Below, piece by piece: positions 1 through 9,866 of a stretch of DNA of 64,000 nt (positions within the stretch are counted from its first letter, which is position 1; every line of letters starts with the position of its first letter). The translations under genes were made by a program, and so were the position numbers. Under the pieces are notes generated by a model. The model searched no databases and was not told the DNA's origin. It was given only the letters and a program-made list of their open reading frames with translations. This stretch comes from Triglochin maritima. Its lineage: Eukaryota; Streptophyta; Magnoliopsida; Alismatales; Juncaginaceae. The stretch lies in assembly GCA_963682175.1 (NCBI GenBank), contig OY821784.1:35941621-36005620 (forward strand). The letters run 5' to 3'.

Positions 1-345
1 AATCGCCCGTAAGATTACCATTTTGCCCCTCTACACTTTCTACTAATATAACTCCTCATTTCACTCTTTTAACACAACTTTCTCTTCATATCACACTTTT
101 ATTCACCAAATAGGATGTCTCGGAGGCCAGGGAAAGAGCCAGCGGACACCCCAGACTACTCACATCTGGTAAATCACCTTGTTTATTTCAATTAATTTTT
201 AAATTTTTTTTTTGAGTCGGGCGACCGCGGGAGCCGCCCGACCCAACGATCGGGCGGTCGCGGGAACCGCCTCCCCCCTGGGACCCCTTCTCCTTCCCTC
301 CATCCATGAGTTTCTAACCCTCTCCACAGGGTGGGGGTGATGTAT
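1..345 (-). mobile_element. Truncated copy 1 of a TIR element family
   Basis: The first 170 bases are the reverse complement of the right part of the element at 22154-22647. Shared blocks include the terminal AATCGCCCGT, the ATTACCATTTTGCC block, the ATGTCTCGGAGGCC block and the CATCTGGTAAA block. A GC-rich hairpin-like cassette follows at about 215-275 (GGGCGACCGCGGGAGCCGCCC facing a second inverted unit), in the place where the other copies carry their own GC-rich cassette. The outermost TIR is cut off by the window edge and the inner limit is uncertain. I see no transposase, so it is probably non-autonomous. Confidence 0.6.
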
Positions 346-349
346 TTAA

Positions 350-2040
350 GGTGATGAGAAGAAGAATTATGTTATTATTTTAATTTCGTGTTAGTATATT
401 TTGATTACTTGAGTTTATGTTGAGTCATTTATCATGTAATGTTTTATAACTAATGTGATTTATTATAAGTTTCAGATTTCTCTAAACAAAACCCGATATC
501 TAAACCCCCACCCGCTGGACTCTCATCCATATTTGCTTTCTTCTTAGTTTTTCTTGTTGTTCTTGCTTTAGAAAATTGAAAATCCAAAAATCTCAAACCA
601 ACCTTATTTCTCTCTCTTTCTTTCCTTAATCGAAAATCACAAAAATATAAATATCTCTCACTCCTTCTGTTCGACCCGTACTTGCCGCGTCTTCATCGAC
701 GCCGTGCAATTGCGGTATAAATAAATTTTTCATCAAGTTTTTGACGCCGTTGCCGGGGAGGCGACGAAGATTTTGTTTATTTTTGGTGATTTCGATTTTA
801 TTCTGTTTATCGTGTGCACGATCTAACTATTTGGGTTTGCGTTTCAGGAGACAACGGAGTGCGCGGCGAAATTCGGGCACAGTTGGAGCAAGAAGAGCGG
901 CGAAATCGCCGCACCCAAAGAACAACCTGCGGCGGATCCGCCGCACGTCTGGAGCATCTGGGCTTCAAAATTTTCTGGGGTCGTCTCCATCTCTGAATGG
1001 ACGCGTAGAGCAACTGGTAATTTTCGAGAGCGGCGGCGAACCCGACTTAGCGTTGCGTAGGTAAATTTTGTTTCCTTTTGCGCAATTTTTGATTTTTGGA
1101 AAGTTTCCTTTTTGTAGAACTGAACGTGTTAGGCTCAAATTCCATAATTGACAATAATTCAACTCTGACCTAAAAATTGGCAAAATTAGAAGGACTTAGT
1201 GCATGCATCATATAGTGTTTTGTTTGCATTATTCTTGCTAAATTCTTGCAAATTATTTTTTGTTGAAGAGTTCTTGAGGCAAGGTACGTGCGCGGTTTTT
1301 ATCGATTGCATTTAAGCATATAATTTAGTTTGCATACAACCTTGCAATTGTCTGCCACTAAAGACCAATGTTTGACTATCTTTGCTAGATTTAAGTTAAA
1401 CTATCTTAAGGGCAACTCCGTAGGAAAAGATACGATGAGGATTTCATCACCCTTCCGTGGCCCACAAATCACAATCCTAAAGTGTCACCTAAGCCTTAAA
1501 TTAAAATCAATTAGACATTGGCCCCTAAGGATTCGAACTCAATTAAGGAGAAGATTGGTTTGACTTGCTATGACTTGAAGCTGATCGAATTTAATTTGGT
1601 GTCTAGAAAGTGTTTTTGTGTTGACGTAAGTCTTCCAAGCGAAGTGGTTGTCTAATTGGCACCGACTCTGTCGGAAGCGCCACCACTAGCTATACACTGC
1701 CTGACCAATTTGGTTTGATTAGTGAGGGAGGTGTTCGCTTGATTCACCTACCTCACTAAAGAAAAATTGATTTTTCTTTAGAACTTCTCCAAAATAATAT
1801 TTTGGTACTCGTAATTTGCAGTCGGGTCCTCGGTTTTTTGCAATTAAGTCCCAGACTACTTTTCTGCTTAAGTCCCTGACCTTTTTGTAATTAGGTCTTT
1901 GAATGCTTTTATGCTTGGATGGACTTCAATTTGAACCCCGATAATCTTGAACTTGCTCTCTATGATAGAAATGAGTCTCTTGCACGCATTTATGCTCAGG
2001 ATATGGGTAATTTGCATTCAGGTCCCTGTATTCTGTAAAT
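350..2040 (+). mobile_element. Truncated LTR retrotransposon 5' region (Athila-like leader)
   Basis: A primer-binding-site-like sequence at 742-759 is followed by a leader of about 1.16 kb. An ATG frame at 1919-2038 then starts MDFNLNPDNLELALYDRN, looks like a gag N-terminus and stops after 39 codons. A TATA-like box at 646-653 lies where an LTR promoter would be, so about 350-741 is probably the 5' LTR or its remnant. I could not fix its left edge or find a matching 3' LTR. A tRNA-Asp-type PBS with a long leader before gag is typical of Athila-type Ty3/gypsy elements. The family assignment is inference. Everything downstream of about 2040 is lost. Confidence 0.5.
742..759 (+). other. tRNA-Asp-type primer-binding site
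   Basis: TGACGCCGTTGCCGGGGA differs by one base from the complement of the 3' end of plant tRNA-Asp (TGGCGCCGTTGCCGGGGA). This is the classic minus-strand priming site found just inside the 5' LTR of many plant Ty3/gypsy elements. Confidence 0.6.
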
Positions 2041-2099
2041 AAGACTAAACACATACCTTAGTAGTTTTTATTGATATAAAATTAATCTAAATGAAAGAC

Positions 2100-2940
2100 A
2101 TATGATGCAATGTCTGCAATGCATCAACCCTCCAAAGGCAATGTGGTCCTGATCGCTAAGAAGTGTGCTGACTTGGTCAGTCGATCGACTATGACCCAAG
2201 TCACGTCGTGGAATCTCCTCGTCTTCGGCAATCCTGTGACAAAATCCATCGTCACGTGCTCCGACTTCCACTCAGGAAGTTCAATACACTGCATCGGTCC
2301 TGCTGGTCGCTGATGCCCGATCTTCCCCTGCTGACAGACTAAGAATCGCTACACAAACGCTGCGATGTCCCTCTTCATGCCCTTCCACCAGAAGTTCTGC
2401 TGCATGTCCTTATACATCTTCGTGCTCCCAGGGTGAATGGTGTATCTAGCTCTGTGTGCCTCCTCCATGATGTCATCTCTTAGCCCATCGACCTTTGGCA
2501 CCCAGATCCGACTCCTGAACCTCAAACCACCATCAACCCCTACACTGAAGTCTGACCCATCTCTGGAAGCCAACCGTAGCAGACCAGCTAACTCATCATC
2601 CCCATGTTGAGCCTGCACCACACGCGAGACTGTCTGCGGCTCCACTCGAAGCCCAGCAACCACTGCTCCCTTTGAACCCTTTGTGAACGGTCTCCACTCT
2701 GACAACGTCTCGAGTAGCCTCCACTCCTGGATGCACAAACTCGCAACTGAAACCTCCACCTTCCTGCTCAACGCATCTGCAACCGAATTCTCCTTCCCCG
2801 GATGATAGGAAATGGTGAAGTCATAGTCCTTAATGAACTCAAGCAATCTGCGTTGCCTCATATTCAACTCCTTCTGCGAGAACAAATACTTTAGGCTCTG
2901 ATGATCTGTGAAGATCTCGAACTGCTCGCCATAAAGATAG
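2100..2940 (-). pseudogene. Ty3/gypsy pol fragment: RNase H end and integrase
   Basis: Read on the - strand this continues the pol piece at 5109-5816 after a solo LTR is removed. It opens with YGEQFEIFTDHQSLKYLF, typical of gypsy RNase H, then the conserved HPGKENSVADALSRK. The integrase zinc-binding region follows (HPGSTKMYKDMQQNFWWKGMKRDI). After a frameshift near 2345 the integrase core is recognisable (VTMDFVTGLPKTRR, then VDRLTKSAHF) down to about 2100, where similarity stops. The element is dead: frameshifted, missing the rest of integrase, and interrupted. Wording of the motifs resembles the Tekay/Del chromovirus group, which is inference. Confidence 0.85.
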
Positions 2941-5108
2941 TGAAAGGAATGTGTTCTAAAAGTTTTACTTTTATATGTCAATTATTATGAATTGAATGTG
3001 CAAACATTTTGTTCCTTGATTATGGTATTCGTCTTTTGGAAGTGTTAAGGAAGAGGTGTTTGGTCTTTAACCGTAGAGCTCCAAAAGATAATGGTTTACA
3101 TAAATCAAAAGTTATTCACAATCATGGTAGTTAACATGGAACATTAATTACCGAGATAAGATTGTCGTGTTGGTCATCGATTGTTGTAGCTCTACAAATA
3201 ATTGACGACACGAGTATATAAAAGAGGAAAAGATTACTTTTATATATTGAATAGACCTAACAAGTAAAACATTATGGAATTGTGTTTCGTGTCATTAATG
3301 TTTTACTGTGTCTTGGATCCTAAGATATGAGACTTATATCTTTTCACTCAAGAAGTGTTTAATTTGATTATTGTCAAAAGCTACCAATGAGTGTAGTGAT
3401 AACGGCAATAGTTGGTTGAACATGACTTGTGCTGGAAAAGATAGCTAGTCAAACGATTATCATTGCCCCTCTTAATTAAGTGATGATATTAGTGGGCCCC
3501 TTGATAAAGCAAAATTATAATGTGCACAATGTGACTTGAGTTAAGTCACATAGTTATAATTAGCTTAGAGAGATCAAGAAATGAATATAATACAAAGGTA
3601 ACACATTTCTACATTGTATATATTCTTAATATCATGAGGCAAGGGACGGACACAAGTGGTGCACTTACATCACTAAATGGATCGTGTTTTAGTTCAGGTG
3701 GAACAAAGACATCTATGCTAATTGGGTGACTATAATGTGTAGCTAGATACCGCTTATAGTCTGAGATATTAAGTGTTTAATATCACTGCCAATTAGGCTT
3801 AGATCCTCCTTTAGGTCACACCACAAAACTGGGAAACAAGATGTTTGATTTTAAGTTCATATGATGTGTCAGGTTTCTTATGAAAATGGGACACATGTGG
3901 TGAATTAATTAAAATCAATATGTTATGAGAATTAACATAACTAGAATCATAATAAATTCTTATGAGGTATATATTATGGGGTGTAATAATTTAATATTAC
4001 ATATGATAATATATATAGGATGTGAATTTCTAAAAACCCCAAAAGATCAAGTTTTGTTGGAAATAAATCCAAAATTTGATAAAGGTAAAATCGGGGTCAA
4101 ACACGGTGAACCGTTCATGGTTCGGTCGACCGGGGCATCTTCGGATCGGTTAACCGAATAGGGAACGGGTAAGCGCAATTGGTTGTCCGAGATTGCCCAG
4201 AGTGCCTGGAGAATTGGGTTCGGTTAACCGATTGGAAACGGTCAACCGAGAAGTAGTATTTTCGGTAGACCGAAGGTGACCCGGTCATCCGATGACTATG
4301 TTCCAGGAGCGATTTTGGTGGGTCAAAGGTAAACCGGTTACAAGATGTGGTTCGTCCGAATTATTCTTAGTAATTTTTCTCATACAGATTCGGTCGACCG
4401 TCTAGCTCACGGTGCACCGAACACGTGTTATAACTGAATGGTTCGGTTGACCGAATAATACTCGGTCTACCGAACAAGAAAGATTTTGCCTGAATGATTA
4501 AGAGATTAATTAAATCATAGGTGAAATAATTCCATATTTAATTAAACCATTTTTGTGGGTGATTAAGTGGAATTTAGAGATTAATTTTAGGAGAGAAAAA
4601 CAAGGGATCATGGCTAAATAATAGCTCTTGATAATGATATTTTGGGAGCCTATAAAAGGGCACATATTCCTACTTGTTTTAAGACTAATGCAAAATCTTT
4701 CTCTCATTAATCTCTCCCTAATCACTACGAAATTTCTCTTAGTAAAATTAAGTTTGGAGATTAGAATCTCAGGAGACTTAAAGAGGGGTTATTAGCTTGA
4801 TTCTAAACATTGTTAGAGATTGATTGCTAGCTCATTTCTCTCTAACTTTGTTTAGAGTTTGGTGAACACTCGGAGGCAATTCCGTGGACGATTCAGCATG
4901 TGACGCTACTCCGGATCATCAAAAAGGTTTTAGAGAACCTTTAGGTATGATTCTATCTTTGTGGATTATTTTAATAAATGTAGGTTGCATGTTATTAGAA
5001 TAAAACACAAATAGATGTACATAAAATTGCTGAAAATATGAAAATCGATCTTGTATGTTATATTAAAATTTTAAAATATATACATACACAGGGACACGAA
5101 ATCCTACA
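2941..5108 (+). mobile_element. Solo LTR, 2168 bp, 5-bp TSD GATAG
   Basis: The insert begins TGAAAGGAATG and ends AAATCCTACA, giving canonical TG...CA termini. Perfect 5-bp target duplications GATAG lie at 2936-2940 and 5109-5113. Removing the insert and one GATAG rejoins the interrupted gypsy RNase H frame exactly (WRHYL to YGEQF). A TATA box (TATAAAAGG) at 4651 on the + strand supports + orientation. No internal domain is present, so this is a solo LTR produced by LTR-LTR recombination. Region 4080-4480 carries several CGGTCGACCG palindromes and decayed variants such as CGGTTAACCG and CGGTAGACCG. I could not assign the superfamily; its ending resembles that of the LTR at 58598-60125. Confidence 0.9.
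4118..4480. repeat. CGGTCGACCG palindrome cluster in solo LTR
   Basis: Perfect copies occur at 4123-4132 and 4391-4400. Variants lie between and after them (CGGTTAACCG, CGGTCAACCG, CGGTAGACCG, CGGTTGACCG, CGGTCTACCG). Several variants are what CpG deamination of the perfect palindrome would give. Confidence 0.8.
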
Positions 5109-5816
5109 GATAGTGTCGCCAGGTCTTCAACGCGTGAACCACTGCTGTTAACTCCAGATCATGAGTAGGGTAGTTCTTCTCGTGCACCTTCAGCTGCCTC
5201 GAAGCGTACGCCACCACCTTCCCGTGCTGCATCAGAACACAGCCCAAGTCAATCCCTGACGCATCACTATATATCACATAACCTCCACTACCACTCGGTA
5301 ACGTCAGAATCTGTGCTGTCGTCAGTCGCCTCTTCATCTCCTGAAAGTTGTCCTCGCACTTCTGGGACCAAACAAACTTGACGCCCTTCTGCGTCAACGC
5401 TGTCAGCGGCGACGCAAGTCTGGAGAAATCCGGAATGAATCGTCTGTAATACCCTGCCAGTCCTACAAAGCTCCTAATCTCTGTAACGCTCGTCAGGCTC
5501 TCCACTGAGTCACAACCTCGACCTTCGCCGGATTCACTGAAATACCATCTGCTGACACAATATGTCACAGAAAAGCCACCTGATCCAACCAGAACTCGCA
5601 CTTCGTGTACTTGGCGTAGAGCTGCTGATCTCTCAGGATGCCAAGTACAATCCTCAGGTGTTCTCGATGCTGCTCTCTGTCAGGCGAGTACACTAATATG
5701 TCGTCCACGAATACAACGACGAATCTGTCGAGGTACGGCTGAAATGTCTTATTCATTAGGTCCATGAATGTTGCAGGTGCATTCGTGAGCAACCAAAACA
5801 CACTAGAAGTCGGCAT
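5109..5816 (-). pseudogene. Ty3/gypsy pol fragment: reverse transcriptase and RNase H
   Basis: Two overlapping - strand frames carry gypsy RT and RNase H. The upstream frame (5816-5565) has [13 protein letters not shown] and the catalytic [10 protein letters not shown] motif (VDD in place of the commoner YIDD or FIDD). The downstream frame (5601-5104) has the connection region [19 protein letters not shown] and RNase H residues [15 protein letters not shown] and [23 protein letters not shown] frameshift near 5580 separates them. The N-terminal RT, protease and gag are missing: at about 5816 the sequence changes abruptly. The fragment is the same element as 2100-2940. Confidence 0.88.
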
Positions 5817-6320
5817 ACCTCAAAGAACGACGAAACACGCCAGAGCCCCGCTCGCGCACGCCGTCTCCGCACCTCCTCGCGCGTCCACCTCCTCGCAACG
5901 ACCTCCACGCCTCACGTAGGACGAGCTACCGCCTCCTCTGGTCGCCGAAAAGGGAAGGAGGGGATGAGAGTGAGAGAGAGATCAAAAGAGTGAGAGAACA
6001 AAATCAACATCTTAAACCCAACCCTCTCCACGCTACAGTACCCGTCCCCCACACTATCACCTACACCTCCTAATTCTCCTCCATCCCCATGCACGACACT
6101 GTGTTGCACCCCTTCCCCATGCAAACCATCCTCTTAACCACCCATTAACCCCTGATCGGGTTTAGGGTTCTAACAAATAGTATATGATACTCAAAATGAA
6201 TTGGTGGTTTTTTACCGTACAATTTGCAACGCTCATACATGTTGTCGTTAGGTTGGAAAATTCGGTCGTCGTCGTCGTAGCAATCATGGTACCATATACA
6301 TTTGTAAGCATCTTTAATTC
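5817..6320. other. Unassigned GC-rich then low-complexity segment
   Basis: This lies between the broken gypsy RT and the Harbinger-like element. It is C-rich (CGCGCACGCCG, CCTCCTCGCGCG), followed by a GAGAGTGAGAGAGAG run. Its composition resembles the body of the LTR at 29210-31580 near 31030-31400, so it may be an LTR fragment. No coding potential is supported. Confidence 0.3.
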
Positions 6321-6323
6321 TTA

Positions 6324-7339
6324 GAGCAGAAATAACAGCGCACGGGCTACCCCCGGGCGCCCTGCACTCTCTCTCTGCCACGGCAGCTTCTCTCTCTGCC
6401 ACGTCAGCTCACCCAACCCACCCAAAAAAACCCCTTATCCATGCCCAGGCTACCCCCACCCACCCTACACTCTCTTTCATCCACATCATTTCTTAATTAA
6501 ACAAATTTAATTCTCACACAACATTTAACAAAATACATTTTATATAAATCTAATTATAATTCTAATTCACGATATACTTATTATTACTATTAATTAATTA
6601 ACAATATTAATCACTATTAAACCACAAAAAATTTGAATATTTGAAATTTGAATATTTGAAATTTGAATATTTGAATTTCGAAACGCGCGTGAATGCACAT
6701 TATACGCGTGCGTGAAAAGTAATCCGCGTGATTGCACAGTATACGCGTGAAAGAAAAGTAGTCCGCGTGAATGTACAGTACACACGTGAAAGAAAAGTAG
6801 TCCGCGTGAATGTACAGTATACGTGTATGTACAGTATAAGTAGTCTCGCCTGGGCAGAAGAGAATGGGTACGTGTAGTTTGTTGTAGTCCGTATTTCGTA
6901 TGGTTTGTATTTCCCTTAGTTTGTATTTCGGGTTGTAGTAGTCTGTATGGTTTGTATTTTCCTTTATGTTTCATGTGGTTGGTTGTATTTTGTATTTTAG
7001 TATTATTAATGTATTGTTCTTATGGTATTGTTGTATTAATATTTTTTCTATTTAACTTGAAATTGTTGGTTCTATCAATTTCTTAATTTTAATCACTTAC
7101 AAAAAATTATTACCCCACATTTATAACAAATACCCAATCCATTAATAACAAAACATCCAATAAATAAATTTTAAAAAAAATTAACCAATGGGAGGGGGAC
7201 ACGTGTCCCCCTCCCTTGGGCGCCCGAGCGTCTGCCCGGGACGCCCACCGCCCGGCCACGCGCCCGGGCGGGCGTCCCACGGGTGCCCCGCCCATTAACG
7301 GGGGTGCGCCCGGGCGGGGCACCCCCGTTAAGGGTGCCC
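6324..7339 (-). mobile_element. PIF/Harbinger-like element A (deletion derivative)
   Basis: The outer end (TTAGAGCAGAAATAACAGCG) matches in inverted form the outer end of element B at 9866. The inner end (GGGTGCCCTAA) matches in inverted form the inner end of B at 7449. A contains the same subterminal blocks as B: the CACGCG repeat tract (6683-6842) and the TTTGTATTTCGGGTTGTAG tract (6890-6970), plus the GC-rich terminus (7190-7330). It lacks the stretch equivalent to about 8036-9350 that holds ORF1 in B. It is therefore a 1.0-kb non-autonomous relative in opposite orientation to B. TTA precedes and TAA follows the element, which fits a TWA-targeting superfamily, but a clean direct duplication is not seen. 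Confidence 0.6.
6683..6842. repeat. Subterminal CACGCG/CGCGTG repeats, element A
   Basis: Imperfect tandem units of roughly 35-40 bp built on CGCGTGAATGTACAGTATAC and GTGAAAGAAAAGTAGTC. The same units recur inverted at 9355-9510 in element B. Tandem subterminal motifs of this type are common transposase-binding regions in cut-and-paste transposons; that role here is inference. Confidence 0.75.
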
Positions 7340-7342
7340 TAA

Positions 7343-7448
7343 TAGTTCCGATGGATCGGATGAATGATTAGATATTTGCTCAACTATGCTAAAAAAGCCA
7401 CGTGATTTGGGTTTGGACATGTCATCCTGTAGGACCAACCATGGGAAC
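7343..7448. other. Spacer between the two inverted Harbinger-like elements
   Basis: About 106 bp with no match elsewhere in the window, bounded by CCCTAA on the left and TTAGGG on the right. It is either the original host sequence between two independent insertions or the loop of a foldback structure. No feature is seen inside. Confidence 0.4.
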
Positions 7449-7994
7449 TTAGGGCACCCTTAACGGGGGTGCCCCGCCCGGGCGCCCTGGTCGGGCGCCC
7501 GGGCGCACCCCCGTTAACGGGCGGGGCGCCCGTGGGGCGCCCGCCCGGGCCACCCGCCCGGGCGGTGGGCGTCCCGGGCAGACGCCCGGGCGCCCATGGG
7601 AGGGGGACACGTGTCCCCCTCCCATTGGTCAAATTTTTTTTTTTTTTGGAATTTTTTTAGTTTGGTTTTGTTATTAATGGATTGGGTGTTTGTTATAAAT
7701 GTGGGGTAATAATTTTTTGTAAGTGATTAAAATTAAGAAATTTCCTGAACCAACAATTTCAAGTTAAATAGAAAAAAAATTAATACAACAATACCATAAT
7801 ACATTAACAACAATACATTAATATTACTAAAATACGAAATACAACCACGGGAAATACAAACCATACGAAATACGGACTACTACAACCCGAAATACAAACA
7901 TATGTTAAAGGGAAATACAAACCAGACGGACTACTACAACCCGAAATACAAACTAAGGGAAATACAAACCATACGAAATACGGACTACATCAAA

Positions 7995-8987
7995 CTACAC
8001 GTACCCATTCTCTTCTGCCCAGGCGAGAAGTTTATCGATTACTTTTTGATCCTTCTCCGTCGGGTTGTCCTTCCTCATCAGAGAGTGAAGCATGTCCAAC
8101 TTATTTTTTATTAAATGCCTCTGGAAATTCCTTTCCGCTAACTCCTCTTGCTTGGAGAAACCATCTTCTCTGACTTGGGCGGTGTATCGCATCTGTTGTG
8201 CAAGTTCTCTAACATCGGTGTCTCTTTCGGGGCGTAATGCACTCTTAGCCTTTTTCTTAGCCTTCTTCACACCTTCTGGGCGTGTAGACGACTCCGGCAT
8301 CGGCTCTTCTGCATCCGAGGGTGATTGCGTCCTCGAGCCGTCCGTGCTCTTTCTTTTCCCAAGGCTTCCTGACTGGGGACTATTTTCATCGTGCAACTCC
8401 GGGGACTCCCAGTCAACACGCACGGCATTATCTCCGGAGATCACACTCTCCCATTTTGGGTACCTACGCAACATAACCCAAGCATCAAAATAAAGAAATT
8501 TACTAGGCCCATGATTTCGCTCGTAGATCACGTGCGCTTGTCGGACAACATCGTCGTCATTCTGGCCGCTCCTTTTCCGTCGGAATGCCTGATCGAAGCA
8601 CCCGACCCACTTGTTCACAGCAGGTATGATTCTCCTCCACCGTCCTTTTAAGGACTCTGCGTTCCTTTCGGGTAGGCCTGTGCCTTCCACGGAGATGTCG
8701 TACACACGTTTCACCCTAGTCCACAATGAAGTAGACTTCTGGTTTGTCCCTGTCACCGCATCGCAACTGACTTCCATATATGCAGAGACAAGTCTCTCGT
8801 CCTCAGCTGTGGTCCACAACTTCGGATTGGCTTTGGCAGTTTGGACTTGCTTGCGGTGACGACGCTGTGGAGGTGGGGATGGTGGTGTGGGGGTGTGTCG
8901 TGGTGGGGACTCATCGTCGTCGTTACCCTCATCTTCAGTGTTCGCCATACTCTGGCGGCTATTTTGAGACAAGGGTCGGCCAAACAT
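7995..8987 (-). CDS. Myb/SANT-like ORF1 of a PIF/Harbinger-type element
   Basis: This is a complete 330-aa frame. After an acidic and proline-rich N-terminus with a basic stretch comes a Myb/SANT-like trihelix (about residues 55-125): LWTTAEDERLVSAYMEVS, then SLWTRVKRVYD and SLKGRWRRIIPAVNKWVG. A lysine/arginine-rich segment (KKAKKKAKSALRPERD) and a charged coiled-coil-like C-terminus follow. This layout is that of plant proteins with a NAM-associated C-terminal region, often annotated after glutathione S-transferase T3-like fusions, and of the ORF1 partner that helps the Harbinger transposase bind and enter the nucleus. It lies inside the transposon with no host exons around it. No frameshift or stop is seen. 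The functional assignment comes from family knowledge; whether it is expressed is unknown. Confidence 0.75.
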   Translation of the reverse strand: MFGRPLSQNSRQSMANTEDEGNDDDESPPRHTPTPPSPPPQRRHRKQVQTAKANPKLWTTAEDERLVSAYMEVSCDAVTGTNQKSTSLWTRVKRVYDISVEGTGLPERNAESLKGRWRRIIPAVNKWVGCFDQAFRRKRSGQNDDDVVRQAHVIYERNHGPSKFLYFDAWVMLRRYPKWESVISGDNAVRVDWESPELHDENSPQSGSLGKRKSTDGSRTQSPSDAEEPMPESSTRPEGVKKAKKKAKSALRPERDTDVRELAQQMRYTAQVREDGFSKQEELAERNFQRHLIKNKLDMLHSLMRKDNPTEKDQKVIDKLLAWAEENGYV

Positions 8988-9354
8988 CTGGAACTGCGGT
9001 TGATTATAAGGGAATGGTGGTGCATATTGTGAGTATTGTGAGAATGGTAAGTTTTGATCTGGGGATGCGTAGTGGGAGAATTGTGGGAATGGTGAGTTTT
9101 GGTCAGGTGGTGGGAATGGTGGTGCGTACTGGGAGAAGTCGGGTTGTTGGAATGGTTGTTGGTAAAATGGACGTGAGGGATATGGTTGTGGATAGCGTGG
9201 ATGCGGATTTGATTGTGGAGGAGGGGGGAACGATTGTACTCCGGAGAAGACATTGTAGGAGAAATATGGGATGTAAGTTGAGTTTTTAGTTTTGTGGAAG
9301 AGATATGGGGTGTAAGTTGATTTTTGTGTAGGGTATATATAGAGAAAAAATTAG

Positions 9355-9510
9355 ACACTGTGCAATCACGCGGATTACTTTTCTTTCACGCGTATACTGT
9401 ACATTCACGCGGACTATTTTGTTTTCACGCGTATACTGTAGATTCACGCGGACTACTTTTGATTCACGCGTATACTGTGCAATCACACGTATACTGTGCA
9501 GTCACGCGCG
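9355..9510. repeat. Subterminal CACGCG repeats, element B
   Basis: Tandem units with TCACGCGGACTA and TCACGCGTATACTGTA alternate, mirroring 6683-6842 in inverted orientation. About four units are visible. Confidence 0.75.
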
Positions 9511-9866
9511 TTTCGAAATTCAAATATTCAAATTTCAAATATTCAAAATTTTGTGTTTAATAGTGATTAATATTGTTAATTAATTAATAGTAATAATAAG
9601 TATATCGCGAATTAAAATTATAATGTAATTAGAATTAGATTTATATATAATGTATTTTGTTAAATGTTGTGTGAGAATTAAATTTGTTTAATTAAGAAAT
9701 GATGTGGATGAAAGAGAGTGTAGGGTGGGTGGGGTAGCCTGGGCATGGATAAGGGGGTTTTTTGGGTGGGTTGGGTGAGCTGACGTGGCAGAGAGAGAAG
9801 CTGACATGGCAGAGAGAGAGTGCAGGGCGCCCGGGAGTAGCCCGGGCGCTGTTAAATATGCTCTAA

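Larger units (their letters stand above)
7452..9863 (-). mobile_element. PIF/Harbinger-like element B carrying ORF1
   Basis: It is bounded by TTAGGGCACCC at the left and TGCTCTAA at the right; the ends share the pattern GRGCA..TTAAC. The first 180 bp are very GC-rich inverted-repeat DNA. The only gene is a Myb/SANT-like ORF1 on the - strand (7995-8987). No DDE transposase (ORF2) is found, although autonomous PIF/Harbinger elements encode both. Element B therefore looks internally deleted. Its arms base-pair with element A over most of A's length, making a near-palindromic 3.5-kb block. Confidence 0.65.

Noticed and set aside
8780..9358. Long + and - strand frames overlapping the ORF1 start region.
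   Set aside because: They are shadow frames of ORF1 and its low-complexity upstream sequence; His/Asn- or Gly/Val-rich text has no domain.
6321..9866. A clean TWA direct duplication for the Harbinger-like pair.
   Set aside because: TTA on the left and TAA on the right are inverted, not direct copies, so I do not claim a target duplication.
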